Assembly (NCBI RefSeq): GCF_000690905.1
Contig: NZ_JMCL01000108.1
Location: 1 to 37,973 of the forward strand
Source: Pseudomonas sp. Ant30-3
GTDB lineage: Bacteria > Pseudomonadota > Gammaproteobacteria > Pseudomonadales > Pseudomonadaceae
Direction of reading: 5' to 3'
Length of the DNA stretch: 37,973 bases
The position numbers were made by a program, and so were the translations under genes. Of this stretch, positions 16,111 to 23,350 are shown in pieces. Each line of letters starts with the position of its first letter. Position 1 is the stretch's first letter. The notes under the pieces are model-generated. The model worked only from the letters and a program-made list of their open reading frames with translations, had not been told where the DNA came from and searched no databases.

Positions 16111-17562
16111 TCAGACAGCGCTGGAAACATCGCGCGGCAAACGCTGATCAATCAGCTGATACAACGCACTGCCTTGTGGCCAGTTACGCATGAACCGCGC
16201 CCGGTCTCGCGCATAGGCCGGGGCGAAACTTTCCACTGAGCCGTGCTGGCGCATCGAGTCGAGATCGATGAGCACCCAGCGATCGTCTTGCCAGAACAGG
16301 TTGTGGCCCTTGAAGTCGCCGTGGCTGATCCGCTCGCGAATCAGCTCGGCAAACAAATGATCCAGGGCCGCCAGCTCGGCTTCGGGCGCATCGCCACGTT
16401 CAACGTAGGGCGCAAAACGCGCGATGACATCTGGACCAGACAAGTGCTCGGTCACCAGATAAGCCCGACTGCGCAATCCAAGGAAGCGTTTCTCGAGCAC
16501 CGCCAGGGGTTTGGGCGTCGCAACACCCAGGAACGCCAACCGATGACCTTCGCGCCAGGAATGCCACGCTCGGCTTGGACGCCAGAAACGCTTGAGCCAA
16601 TGAGCGAACCCTTTGATGTTGTAGCGCTTGATCAGCAACGTGCGAGTGCCGACCTCGACCTTGCCAACACTGGCCGTGCCACCGGTTTTGTACAAGTGGC
16701 CTTGTTCGAGCAACGCATCGGCCTGTTCCAGCACCCGCAGCATCGCCGCCTCTTCATCGCGGCGTGTCGCGCGCAGACCAAACGGCCCGCGCTGAACGCT
16801 GAATAACGTACAGTCGCGACCGGCCTTGTCCAGATAATCCTTGAGGCGCCAGGCGCGGACCTTGTCGATCTGCTTTTGCAACGCCTCCATGGGCAACGCA
16901 TGTTCACCATTGCTCAACAGGTAATACACCAGCAATTCTTCGGTGAAGGGCGCCAGCGACTTGGGTAGCTGGGCGAAAAACACCCCGAGATTTTCCAGCA
17001 CTTTCTGGCGCGACAACGGCTGGCCGGGCGTTTCGCCCCGGATACCGGCCCCGTCAATCAGGTACAGTCGACCGCCTTGGCGCAGTAGATTGTCCAGATG
17101 CAGGTCCTCCTGCCAAAGGCCCTTGCGATGCATTTGCCCGACCGCGCCCAGCGCATCGGCCAACACCGCCGATTGCTCATCCGCCAGCATCGGCAATTGC
17201 TCGACCTGTTGCCAGGCATCCCCGAGGCTTTCGGCATTTTCCAGAAAATCGAACAGCAGCCAGCCGCCCTCGCCATCCTTCAAACCGTCGGCCAACAGCT
17301 GCGGCGTGGTCAGCCCCTGCGCCGCGAGCAAGCGCACGCCGCCCAGCTCGCGTTGAAAATGCCGAGCAGCCTTGCTGCCCACCAGCAACTTGGCCAGTAC
17401 CGGGCGACCGCGCCAGATGCCGGCGCCAACATAGCGCTGGCCCGGCAACACCCGCAACAGACTCAGCAGTTGCAAATCGGCAGGCCCGGCCGCATCGGCC
17501 AGGGCAATTTTCAGGGGCAGCTCAGGTTGACGGCCGGCGTTTTTCAGTTCGGACAATCGCAT
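16111..17562 (-). CDS. Tandem double kinase-domain LPS core protein
   Basis: A 483-residue protein with two kinase-like folds. The first (about 45-215) has the catalytic loop QEDLHLDNLL (Asp153, Asn158) and LIDGAG (Asp170); its HRD histidine is Gln. The second (about 285-470) has Lys312 (LLIKRYN), HGDFKGHNLFW (Asp416, Asn421) and LIDLDSM (Asp433). Both therefore keep the main catalytic and metal residues, so both may phosphorylate. It begins on the last base of the upstream gene's stop region (position 17562 shared) and is the last gene of the waaF operon. It corresponds by position to PA5006. Kinase targets, presumably core heptose or an envelope sugar, are inferred. Confidence 0.88.
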   Translation of the reverse strand: MRLSELKNAGRQPELPLKIALADAAGPADLQLLSLLRVLPGQRYVGAGIWRGRPVLAKLLVGSKAARHFQRELGGVRLLAAQGLTTPQLLADGLKDGEGGWLLFDFLENAESLGDAWQQVEQLPMLADEQSAVLADALGAVGQMHRKGLWQEDLHLDNLLRQGGRLYLIDGAGIRGETPGQPLSRQKVLENLGVFFAQLPKSLAPFTEELLVYYLLSNGEHALPMEALQKQIDKVRAWRLKDYLDKAGRDCTLFSVQRGPFGLRATRRDEEAAMLRVLEQADALLEQGHLYKTGGTASVGKVEVGTRTLLIKRYNIKGFAHWLKRFWRPSRAWHSWREGHRLAFLGVATPKPLAVLEKRFLGLRSRAYLVTEHLSGPDVIARFAPYVERGDAPEAELAALDHLFAELIRERISHGDFKGHNLFWQDDRWVLIDLDSMRQHGSVESFAPAYARDRARFMRNWPQGSALYQLIDQRLPRDVSSAV

Positions 17563-18314
17563 CAGATAGCACCCTTGTAACTGCGCCGCGCGGTCAGGCG
17601 CGTCAGCCAGCCGTCGATCAGCGAAGCGTCTTGTGGCTGCTCGAGGTAGGCCGCGAGCAACTCGCGCAAGTGCCCTTCATTCCACTCTGGCGCCCGCCGC
17701 GTCAACGGCTCCAGATCCTTGACCCGATCACGCTGACCGAACAACAGGGGCCGGGTTTTTTCCAGGTCAATCAGCTGAGCGACGTAACCGGCGTCAGCAA
17801 CCTGAAGAAAAATGTGTTTGGGATAAAAGCAGCCGTGAACCTGACGCGCACCGTGCAGACGCCGGGCCAGCCGGCCACAGGCCTGCAGGATCGCCGACTG
17901 CTGCGCCGCGCTCAGATCCGACCAGTGCTGCAACAGCGAATCCAGATCATCCCAGCCGTCGAGCGCGCGCGTCAGCAAGATCGCCCGGACTTCACCATCG
18001 ACCTTGCGCTCCCCGAAGTACGACGCCTTCAGCGCCGGAATACCCAGCTTTTCGTAGCGACTGATGTTGCGAAACTCACGGGCGAAACTCGGCTCACCCA
18101 ACGGCGCATGCAACGTATGCATCTGGTAATTGCTTTGGCGCTTGAGGTAGAACCCCTGCCCCTCCAGGTCCAGCCGGGACACGCTGCTCCAGCCACCGCG
18201 CACGCTGTTGGGCTCGTCCACTACGTCGAGCTCCCTGGCCCACAGCGCGTCAAAGGTACCGAGGCCATGGCGCTCAAGGAGCGCACGGTCTTCAGCGGCG
18301 AGAAAATCTGTCAT
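17562..18314 (-). CDS. InaA-type LPS kinase-like protein
   Basis: A 250-residue kinase-fold protein of the lipopolysaccharide kinase InaA family. Lys58 (FYLKRQ) is the likely nucleotide lysine. The catalytic loop reads HGCFYPKHIFL (His160, Cys162, His167), so Cys replaces the canonical Asp, while the DFG-like Asp183 (LIDLEKTRP) is kept. The aligned WaaP loop is HRDCYICHFLL, which keeps the Asp. It overlaps wapP by ATGA at 18311-18314 and the double-kinase gene by one base. By position it equals PA5007, possibly the wapQ product, though I am unsure of that assignment. It may be noncanonical or a pseudokinase. Confidence 0.85.
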   Translation of the reverse strand: MTDFLAAEDRALLERHGLGTFDALWARELDVVDEPNSVRGGWSSVSRLDLEGQGFYLKRQSNYQMHTLHAPLGEPSFAREFRNISRYEKLGIPALKASYFGERKVDGEVRAILLTRALDGWDDLDSLLQHWSDLSAAQQSAILQACGRLARRLHGARQVHGCFYPKHIFLQVADAGYVAQLIDLEKTRPLLFGQRDRVKDLEPLTRRAPEWNEGHLRELLAAYLEQPQDASLIDGWLTRLTARRSYKGAI

Positions 18315-19045
18315 TCGCGACCCTCGAAAAATCTCAGCACATGACGAATGCGCTTTTTATCCGCGGCATCGAGCCGGGGCTGTTGCCGGTATTGCAGGTA
18401 AAAACGCAGGCGCTGAGTGGCCGACAACTGATATTTGGCAACCTTGTCGAGGCAGGCGAGGTCTTTGGTGATGCGGTATCTGAGCCAGAAACCGCGCCAG
18501 AAATCACCGTTGGGGCAGTCGATCAGGAACAGCCGTGCGTGATCGTCGATCAGCAAGTTGCGCCACTTCAGATCGTTATGGGTGAAGCGGTGGTCGTGCA
18601 TGATCCGGGTATAGCGGGCCAACTGGCGGCTGACAGTGTCGACCCAGGCGCGGTCCGCCAGTTTAGGATCGTGTCGTTCGGCCAGGGCCGACAGATCTTC
18701 GGTATGCGGCAATTCCCGGGTGATCATCGCCCCCCGATCGTAGGTCGCGCCGCGCCGTTCCAGGCCCCAGGCCACCACTTCGGCAGTGGGGATGTCCCAC
18801 TTGGCGAAACGTTTGAGATTCTGCCACTCGGCCTTCACCCGGGGTTTGCCCAGATACCGACGCAGGCCTTTACCGGCGCCCACGTAGCGCTTGACGTAAT
18901 AGTTCACGCCATTGCGCTGCACGCGGATGACTTCGGACAACGGATCACGCGTCAAACGCTCGCCTTGCAGGGCGAACACCGCGTCCAGGCTACCGAAATC
19001 GTCAGCCAGATCGCTGTAGGCGGGCTCCAGTTTCCAACCCGACAT
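18311..19045 (-). CDS. wapP: LPS core kinase WapP-like
   Basis: A 244-residue kinase-fold protein with a complete set of likely catalytic residues: Lys52 (YYVKRY), HNDLKWRNLLI (His156, Asp158, Asn163) and LIDCPNG (Asp176). These make it a probable active sugar kinase in the cytoplasm, working on core heptose together with WaaP. Its ATG shares one base with the waaP stop (TGATG), and it overlaps the InaA-type gene by four bases, so the four kinase genes are tightly translationally coupled. The name WapP rests on synteny with PA5008. Confidence 0.88.
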   Translation of the reverse strand: MSGWKLEPAYSDLADDFGSLDAVFALQGERLTRDPLSEVIRVQRNGVNYYVKRYVGAGKGLRRYLGKPRVKAEWQNLKRFAKWDIPTAEVVAWGLERRGATYDRGAMITRELPHTEDLSALAERHDPKLADRAWVDTVSRQLARYTRIMHDHRFTHNDLKWRNLLIDDHARLFLIDCPNGDFWRGFWLRYRITKDLACLDKVAKYQLSATQRLRFYLQYRQQPRLDAADKKRIRHVLRFFEGRE

Positions 19046-19851
19046 CAGAGCGCATTCCCGTAGCGCTGCTTACGGTCGTAGAGCTTGTCGGCCTTGCTTT
19101 CCAGCCACACCAGCAAACCGCTTTCCTCGCCCAGAATCTGGCGCAGGGGGCGCTGAAAATAGCCCTTGAGGAAACGCATCTTGTCGCGTCGGGTCAAGCC
19201 GATATCCATCGCGGAAAAGTACAGCGCCGCCAGGTCCTTGTTCCGCCAGCGCGGGGTAATCGTCGGACGGGTCTGGGCGCGATGCAGGTCGATGACCGAG
19301 AGCTTCAAGTCATTGGCGGCCACCGGTTTGTCGGTGTGCAACAGGAAGTGGCAAATGTAGCAATCGCGGTGGTTGACCCCGGCACGGTGCATCATGCCGG
19401 TCATGCGTGCGACTTCGGCAATCAGCGCCCGCTTGAGTGTCGGCTCGGGAGGCTGCGCGGGCCAATTCATGCAAAAATCTTCAAGACTGATGGTGGGCGC
19501 CAATTCTTCGGTGATGATGAACGAATCATGGTCCGCCGGGTTGGCCCCCTTCTCGCCGTAGGCGACGACGGTCATGGTCGGTACGCCGACTTCCTGCAGG
19601 CGCTGAATGGCGGCCCATTCCTGACCCGCGCCGAGCACCGGCAACTTGGCCGTCAGCAGGTTCTTGAAGATCTCGCGCCAGCCGATGCCATGGTGAATCT
19701 TTACGAAAAAACCATGGCCATTCACTTCAGTACGCAAAGTGCGGCGCGCTTCCAGTTCTCGGTAAACCTCGCCCTCGAGACGTTCGACTTCGGCGAACGG
19801 GTCGCGTCCGGCCCAAAGGCTTTTGAACGGTTCAGTCAGCATCAACTTCAT
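19045..19851 (-). CDS. waaP: Heptose I kinase WaaP
   Basis: A 268-residue cytoplasmic kinase that phosphorylates heptose I of the inner core, essential for LPS integrity in P. aeruginosa. Lys51 (GFFVKIHH), the catalytic loop NHRDCYICHFLL (His161, Asp163, His168) and IDLHRAQ (Asp188) match the WaaP family, including the characteristic replacement of the loop Asn by His. ATG at 19851 overlaps the waaG stop by one base. It is the first of four kinase-fold genes in a row, and length and order match P. aeruginosa PA5009. Confidence 0.96.
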   Translation of the reverse strand: MKLMLTEPFKSLWAGRDPFAEVERLEGEVYRELEARRTLRTEVNGHGFFVKIHHGIGWREIFKNLLTAKLPVLGAGQEWAAIQRLQEVGVPTMTVVAYGEKGANPADHDSFIITEELAPTISLEDFCMNWPAQPPEPTLKRALIAEVARMTGMMHRAGVNHRDCYICHFLLHTDKPVAANDLKLSVIDLHRAQTRPTITPRWRNKDLAALYFSAMDIGLTRRDKMRFLKGYFQRPLRQILGEESGLLVWLESKADKLYDRKQRYGNAL

Positions 19852-20972
19852 TAAGCGTGCTCCGCCAGAATCACATCAGCCGCGTGTTGCGGCATGCTGT
19901 AGAGGTCGGCCGTGTCGGCAAAGGCCAGACCATTGCGGCTCCAGGCCGCGCGGGCCGTTGCATCGTTCAACATGCCGGTCAGGTAGTGCGTCAATTGCAG
20001 CTGATCGAATGGATCATCCAGCACCAGGCCGGCATCGGCCTCGGCGATGTAATGAGCGTAACCACAGACCGCGCTGACCAGCACCGGCAGCCCGGCCACC
20101 AAGGCTTCAAGCAGCACGGTCCCGGTATTTTCGTTGTACGCCGGGTGGATCAGCAGATCGGCACCGAGCAGAAAACGCGGGATGTCGCTACGGCCCTTGA
20201 GGAACGTGACGTTGTCACCCAGGCCCAACGTGGCGCTCTGCATCTGGAATAACTTGGGGTCATCCTGGCCGATTACAAACAGCCGGGTGCGTTTCTTCAG
20301 ATCAGCGGGCAATGCGGCCAGTGCCTTGAGGCTGCGATCGACGCCTTTGGTCTTGAACCCTGAGCCGATCTGCACCAGCAACAGGTCATCGTCTTCAAGG
20401 CTGAATTCGCGGCGGAAATCCGCGCGAATCTCAGCGGCATTGGGCGGCGCGCGGCGATCCTGAGAGATGCCCGGCGGCAGCAGATGAAAGCGCTCCAGCG
20501 GCGTGTCGTAATGCTTGATGAACAGCGGCTGCTGCACTTCGGAAATCATCAATATCTCGGTCTTCGCGTTTCTGGCGAACACCGCACGCTCGTACTCGGC
20601 GAAATGCCGATAGCGGCCCCAGCGCCGGTACAGCGAGTTGCGCAGGTTCTGCGCCTTGTCTTCGAAGCAACCATCGGCGGCGTAGTAAACATCGAGGCCC
20701 GGCATCTTGTTGAAACCGATCAGACGGTCCACCGGACGCTTGGCCAGATCGGCCTCCATCCACTCGCTGAGCTTCTCGTTGCGGCGGTGATTGAAGAAGG
20801 CTTTCACTGGTGCCACCTGCACTTCGAAACCCGGCGGTACATCGCCTTCCCAGATCAAGGTATAAACGCGAATCTGGTGGCCGCGCTGCTGACATTCCAG
20901 AGCGATGCGCATGAAATCACGCTGCAGGCCACCAAATGGAAAGTACTTGTACAAGACGAATGCCAGTTGCAT
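19851..20972 (-). CDS. waaG: LPS core glucosyl/hexosaminyltransferase WaaG
   Basis: A 373-residue GT4 glycosyltransferase that adds the first hexose to heptose II of the inner core on the cytoplasmic face. It starts QLAFVLYKYFPFGGLQRDFMRIA, a hallmark of WaaG, with the nucleotide site VQIGSGFKTKGVDR and ENTGTVLLEALVAGLPVLVS containing the Ex7E motif. In P. aeruginosa the first outer-core sugar is N-acetylgalactosamine, so the donor here may be UDP-GalNAc rather than UDP-Glc. It shares its start base with the waaC stop, and its stop with the waaP start. Confidence 0.95.
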   Translation of the reverse strand: MQLAFVLYKYFPFGGLQRDFMRIALECQQRGHQIRVYTLIWEGDVPPGFEVQVAPVKAFFNHRRNEKLSEWMEADLAKRPVDRLIGFNKMPGLDVYYAADGCFEDKAQNLRNSLYRRWGRYRHFAEYERAVFARNAKTEILMISEVQQPLFIKHYDTPLERFHLLPPGISQDRRAPPNAAEIRADFRREFSLEDDDLLLVQIGSGFKTKGVDRSLKALAALPADLKKRTRLFVIGQDDPKLFQMQSATLGLGDNVTFLKGRSDIPRFLLGADLLIHPAYNENTGTVLLEALVAGLPVLVSAVCGYAHYIAEADAGLVLDDPFDQLQLTHYLTGMLNDATARAAWSRNGLAFADTADLYSMPQHAADVILAEHA

Positions 20973-22033
20973 CAGCGCAGCTCCTCAGCCAGTAACAACG
21001 TGCTCAGTCGGGTGGCGACACGCTCGGGATTCAGACGCGTGAAGCACAGTGGCCACTCGCGTTTCAGGTCGAACTGACGGGCATCTTCGGCCGTCGGTTG
21101 ATAGGTGCATTTCTTTTGCAGGCACGGCGCACATGGCCAATCGCTGGCGAGGTGGATCTGCGCTTTGCCGTAGGCACCGGTCAGGCCAGGATTGGTCGGG
21201 CCGAACAGTGACAGGGTCGGCACGTCGAGCGCAGCGGCGAGATGACCCAGACCGGTGTCTACCGCGACGCAAGCCTGCGCGCCGGCGAGCACTTTGCCGA
21301 CGCCCGCCAGGTTCAGTTTTGGCAGCACTTCGACGTGGCGCATGTCCTTGGCAATGCGCTCAGCCCGAGCCTTCTCGGCCGGATTGCCCCACGCCAGCTT
21401 GACGCCGACGCCCAGATAGCCGACCCGCTCGGCGAGTTCCCGCCAGTAGGCTTCGGGCCAGTGTTTGGTGTCCCACGTGGTGCCGTGCAGGAATAACACG
21501 TACGGATTTTTGCGCGGCAATTCCACCAGGCGCTCGACGTTGAGGCCGTAGTCGCCCAGGCCTCTTGGCAAGTCGTAACCGAGGGCGATGGCAAACAGCT
21601 GACGCACTCGCTCCACCGCGTGCTGACCACGGCCAACCGCCAGGCGCCGATTATAGAAACGTGCAGCCATCGGCTCGCGCGCCGAGTCTTTATCGAGGCC
21701 GGCCACCGGGGCTTTGACGTAGCGCGTCAGCCAGGCGCTCTTGAGCAAACCCTGGGCGTCGATCACCAGGTCATATTTGTTGGCGCGAACGCTTTGCTTG
21801 AAGCGTTTCCATTCGCCGCTCTTGAAGGTTTGCCAGAGGTTCTTGCGCCAGCGCCGGATCGCCACCGGAATGACTTTGCCGACGGCGGGATGCCAGGTCG
21901 GGATTTCGGCAAAGCCTTCTTCCACGACCCAGTCAAATGTGATCCCGGGGATCGCCCGGGCCGCGTCGGTCAGCGCTGGAAGCGCGTGAATCACGTCGCC
22001 CAGCGAAGACGTCTTGATCAACAGAACCCGCAA
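20972..22033 (-). CDS. waaC: Heptosyltransferase I WaaC
   Basis: A 353-residue GT9 enzyme moving L-glycero-D-manno-heptose from ADP-heptose to Kdo. It opens with MRVLLIKTSSLGDVIHALPAL (first residue encoded by TTG) and holds VDTGLGHLAAALDVPTLSLFGPTNP, the donor-site signature. I place the start at TTG 22033, one nt after the waaF stop, because GAGG at 22043-22046 lies 9 nt upstream and it gives the family length; the extra 50 residues of a longer reading run through waaF and look nothing like a heptosyltransferase. The ribosome site lies inside the waaF tail, so translation is coupled. Confidence 0.93.
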   Translation of the reverse strand: MRVLLIKTSSLGDVIHALPALTDAARAIPGITFDWVVEEGFAEIPTWHPAVGKVIPVAIRRWRKNLWQTFKSGEWKRFKQSVRANKYDLVIDAQGLLKSAWLTRYVKAPVAGLDKDSAREPMAARFYNRRLAVGRGQHAVERVRQLFAIALGYDLPRGLGDYGLNVERLVELPRKNPYVLFLHGTTWDTKHWPEAYWRELAERVGYLGVGVKLAWGNPAEKARAERIAKDMRHVEVLPKLNLAGVGKVLAGAQACVAVDTGLGHLAAALDVPTLSLFGPTNPGLTGAYGKAQIHLASDWPCAPCLQKKCTYQPTAEDARQFDLKREWPLCFTRLNPERVATRLSTLLLAEELR

Positions 22034-22034
22034 A

Positions 22035-23069
22035 CTATTGAACCTCGACCACAGTGCCCTGCAACCGTTGCAAGGCTTCGTTAACCGCTTGCGGCATGAG
22101 CTGGCGCAAGCAGTTGTAATGACCGAACCGGCAGGTGCGATCGAAGCATGGGCTGCATTCGATGCCCAGGCGAACGATCTCGACATGCTCGGCCAGCGGC
22201 GGGGTGAAGCCTGGCGACGTGGAACCGTACACCGCCACCAATGGGCGATTCAACGCGGCAGCGACGTGCATCAACCCGGAATCGTTGGACACAACTGAGT
22301 CCGCGCAGGACAGCAGGTCGATGGCCTCGGCGAGGGACGTGCCGCCGCTGAGGTTCGCTGATTCTTCGCGCAAACCCGGGATCAGCCGCGCGCGGATGTC
22401 TTCGCCGACGGCGTGATCGTTTTTCGAACCGAACAGCCAGACCTGCCAGCCTTCGCGAATTTTCGCTTCGGCAACCTGAGCGTAATGCTCGGAGGGCCAG
22501 CGTTTGGACTCACCAAATTCTGCGCCGGGGCACAGCGCCAGGACCGGACGATCGAGGGTCAGGCCGAATTTCGCCAATGCCGCTTCGCGGGTCACCGGAT
22601 CGATCTGCAAGGTCGGACGCGGATAGGGTTTCGGCAGCTCGAAGCCGGGCTCATACGCCAGGGCCATGAAGCGCTCGATCATTAGCGGGTAACGTTCCTT
22701 ATCCAGCGTGCGCAGGTCATTGAGCAGGCCGTAGCGAAACTCGCCACGCCAGCCCGTGCGTTTCGGGATGCCGGCGAAGAACGGTACCAGCGCCGACTTC
22801 AAGGAATTAGGCAGCAGGATCGCCTGATCGTACTGACCGGCCAGGGATTTGCCGATACGCCGACGCGTCGCCAACTCCAGCACGCCGTGACCGAGCGGAA
22901 AGCTCAAGGCCTGACGCACTTCGGGCATGCGCTCAAGAATCGGCCGGCTCCACTCGGGGGCCAGCACGTCGATTTCGCACTGCGGATGGCGCTGTTTGAG
23001 GCACTGAAACAGTGTCTGCGCCATCACCATGTCACCGACCCAACTGGGCCCAACGATCAGAATTTTCAT
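22035..23069 (-). CDS. waaF: Heptosyltransferase II WaaF
   Basis: A 344-residue GT9 enzyme adding the second heptose of the inner core from ADP-heptose. The N-terminus MKILIVGPSWVGDMVMAQTLFQ and SNDSGLMHVAAALNRPLVAVYG with the following STSPGFTPPL are WaaF hallmarks. The ATG at 23069 has GGAAG four nt upstream; longer readings to 23243 contain only REP-like spacer sequence. It is the first gene of the waaF-waaC-waaG-waaP-wapP kinase operon. A GC-rich hairpin with a downstream T-run lies between any upstream promoter and this start, so the gene may be attenuated. From memory, ilvE separates waaF and glnE in PAO1; it is absent here. Confidence 0.95.
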   Translation of the reverse strand: MKILIVGPSWVGDMVMAQTLFQCLKQRHPQCEIDVLAPEWSRPILERMPEVRQALSFPLGHGVLELATRRRIGKSLAGQYDQAILLPNSLKSALVPFFAGIPKRTGWRGEFRYGLLNDLRTLDKERYPLMIERFMALAYEPGFELPKPYPRPTLQIDPVTREAALAKFGLTLDRPVLALCPGAEFGESKRWPSEHYAQVAEAKIREGWQVWLFGSKNDHAVGEDIRARLIPGLREESANLSGGTSLAEAIDLLSCADSVVSNDSGLMHVAAALNRPLVAVYGSTSPGFTPPLAEHVEIVRLGIECSPCFDRTCRFGHYNCLRQLMPQAVNEALQRLQGTVVEVQ

Positions 23070-23088
23070 GTGGCTTCCAAAAACGAAC

Positions 23089-23110
23089 CGGGGAGGCATA
23101 CGCCTCCCCG
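23089..23110 (-). terminator. Hairpin with T-run in the waaF leader
   Basis: On the minus strand a 9-bp GC-rich stem (CGGGGAGGC / GCCTCCCCG) with a 4-nt loop is followed by GTTCG, then five T, then the waaF ribosome site. It can end read-through from upstream or attenuate waaF itself. The gap before the T-run makes it weaker than a classical terminator. Confidence 0.5.
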
Positions 23111-23140
23111 CCTCGAGAATTCTACATAACACTGCAGATC

Positions 23141-23168
23141 TTAATGTGGGAGCGGGCTCCCACATTAA
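23141..23168. repeat. Perfect short palindrome (single REP-like unit)
   Basis: TTAATGTGGGAGC-GG-GCTCCCACATTAA is a perfect 13-bp inverted repeat with a 2-nt centre. It starts with the GTGGGAGC head found in the REP pairs nearby. It lies 72 bp upstream of waaF on the minus strand. Confidence 0.75.
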
Positions 23169-23231
23169 GTACTGGTGAGCATCCTGCGCGGTGCAGCTGA
23201 GCTGCCAAAATCTACAATAAAATCGCAGAAT

Positions 23232-23323
23232 CTGTAGGAGCAAGCTTGCTCGCGATTAGGCCATCACTTCCGGCATCGATGACGACTGACAATCCGATAT
23301 CGCGAGCAAGCTTGCTCCTACAG
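23232..23323. repeat. REP pair upstream of waaF / after glnE
   Basis: Two 25-nt arms, 23232-23256 and 23299-23323, are exact reverse complements separated by 42 bp. Each holds GTAGGAGCAAGC or its complement with an internal AGCAAGCTTGCT palindrome and CTCGCGAT. It lies between the glnE stop and waaF. Confidence 0.85.
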
Positions 23324-23350
23324 GGTATTGGGTGTTTCAAATATCCAGTT

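Noticed and set aside
22034..22186. Longer N-terminus for WaaC
   Set aside because: The additional 50 residues overlap waaF and lack heptosyltransferase character, while TTG 22033 has a ribosome site and gives the family length.
23070..23243. Longer N-terminus for WaaF
   Set aside because: It would translate the leader hairpin and the palindrome at 23141; the ATG at 23069 begins exactly at the conserved strand.
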